DNA of 62,000 bases from Bolinopsis microptera (Eukaryota > Ctenophora > Tentaculata > Lobata > Bolinopsidae), in assembly GCF_026151205.1 (NCBI RefSeq), contig NC_087079.1, forward strand, positions 7,368,635 through 7,430,634. Reading direction: 5' to 3'. The position numbers were made by a program, and so were the translations under genes. Below, piece after piece: positions 61,261 through 62,000 of this stretch. Position 1 is the stretch's first letter. Each line of letters begins with the position of its first letter. A model generated the notes under the pieces. The model saw only the letters and a list, made by a program, of their open reading frames with translations, was not told the DNA's origin and did not search any database.

Positions 61261-61272
61261 GTTTGTTATAAT

Positions 61273-61273
<1 letters not shown>

Positions 61274-61303
<30 letters not shown>
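61274..61303. repeat. Poly-G run (about 30)
   Basis: A pure G tract in the intron, 13 bp past a splice donor. Either a real homopolymer or an artefact. Confidence 0.7.
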
Positions 61304-61304
<1 letters not shown>

Positions 61305-61340
61305 GTCACGTCCGTCTATGTCCGCTTGTCTCATAGAATC

Positions 61341-61600
61341 CAAAAAGGACAGGACATAGGCGGACATAGGCGGACATAGACGGACATAGGCGGACATAGG
61401 CGGACATAGACGGACATAGGCGGACATAGGCGGACATAGGCGGACATTAATGGACACCTAAATTGCTAAATAAAATGTTCAATTTTTGCTGTTATAGGGG
61501 GGATCATGTTTTTTGTCCGTTCGGTACCCTATATTTTCAAAACGGACAAAAAATAGAGCGGACAAAAATGGACAAAAACGGACAAAAATGGAAATAACAT
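61341..61600. repeat. CGGACATAGG array and CGGACAAAAA repeats
   Basis: About ten 10-bp units (CGGACATAGG, some CGGACATAGA) to 61446. Then TTTTTTGTCCGTT and AACGGACAAAAAA arms (61508-61558) and further GGACAAAAA units. Confidence 0.88.
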
Positions 61601-61605
61601 TTAGA

Positions 61606-62000
61606 TGCTTCCTCCTCCTACTCTTCCTCCTCCTCCTGGGTCTTCCTGATCTTCCTCAGTCCTCTTCCTCCTCCCCTCCTCAGTCCTCCTCCTACTCCTC
61701 CTCCTCGTCCTCAGTCCTCCTCATCAGTCCTCAACAGTCCTCCTCCTCCCCAGTCCTCCTCCTCCTCCTGAGTCCTCCTCCTGGGTCCTCCTCCTGGGTC
61801 CTCCTCCTCCTCTTCCTCCTCAGTCCTCAGTCTTCTTCAGTCCTCCTCTTCATCCTTCTCCTCAGTCCTCCATCCTCCTCCTCAGTCCTCTCCCAGTCCC
61901 CATCCTTCTCCTATTCAGTCCTCCTCCTCCTCCTCAGTCCTCCTTCTTCTCAGTCCTCCTCAGTCCTCCTCCTCCTCCTCCTCCTCCTCCTGAGTCCTCC
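61606..62000. repeat. Pyrimidine-rich TCC repeat
   Basis: A nearly pure CCT/TCC tract with interspersed CAGTCCTCC to the end of the window. Confidence 0.92.

Noticed and set aside
61164-61260. Alternative frame of the last exon (EQNREEADGVVRLLRYLERI)
   Set aside because: Open, but the other frame gives a membrane helix with the class F TM6 start and fits the tentative upstream exon.

Overview
The window is AT-rich nuclear DNA from an animal. It has spliced genes with GT-AG introns, an LDL-receptor-repeat GPCR, a Frizzled/Smoothened-class receptor, a Vasa-like helicase, several LINE families, a Penelope-like element, mariner and hAT elements, and long satellites. The mix fits an invertebrate, possibly an early-branching lineage (cnidarian, sponge or placozoan grade), but the sequence alone does not settle the phylum.

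Main result: one gene on the + strand appears to run through the whole window. Thirteen short exons between 965 and 61260 mostly join in phase. They give a cysteine-bearing segment, a membrane helix, a Met/His-rich linker, a divergent Frizzled-type cysteine-rich domain, and TM1 to TM6 of a class F receptor. The two largest introns (about 18-20 kb each) hold most of the other content. One exon is missing between 4776 and 15085, one junction (60755/61020) is unresolved, and TM7 lies beyond the window.

Two host genes are nested on the minus strand in its introns. One is a seven-exon receptor (24687 to 17353) with a signal peptide, a PAN/Apple-like module, a Pro/Thr-rich repeat stalk, about eight LDLa modules and a rhodopsin-type 7TM domain. 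The other is an intronless Vasa/PL10-like DEAD-box helicase with a CCHC zinc knuckle (44767 to 42728). A small exon with a five-residue repeat (8020-8622) is a third candidate.

Mobile DNA, left to right: a near-intact LINE (about 9.7-14.9 kb) whose ORF1 combines an AlkB-like dioxygenase with an SGNH hydrolase; LINE pieces at 15.4, 21.5, 27.1-30.6 and 32.3 kb; an orphan LINE ORF1 at 32.9 kb; a deleted mariner at 35.4 kb; an RTE-like LINE inserted in a 20-bp satellite at 37.7-39.6 kb; a hAT element with perfect 8-bp target duplication at 41.4 kb; Penelope-like remnants at 45.2-46.4 kb flanked by direct repeats; and a LINE at 47.1-48.4 kb whose empty site is preserved at 58.0 kb. Satellites: 29 bp (3.8-7.9 kb), 20 bp (37.2 kb), 32/42 bp (39.8-40.8 kb), 10 bp and pyrimidine-rich DNA (61.3 kb to the end).

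From about 51.4 to 56.8 kb the sequence looks like low-quality consensus (homopolymers everywhere) laid over degraded extra copies of the helicase gene. Reading frames there should not be trusted.
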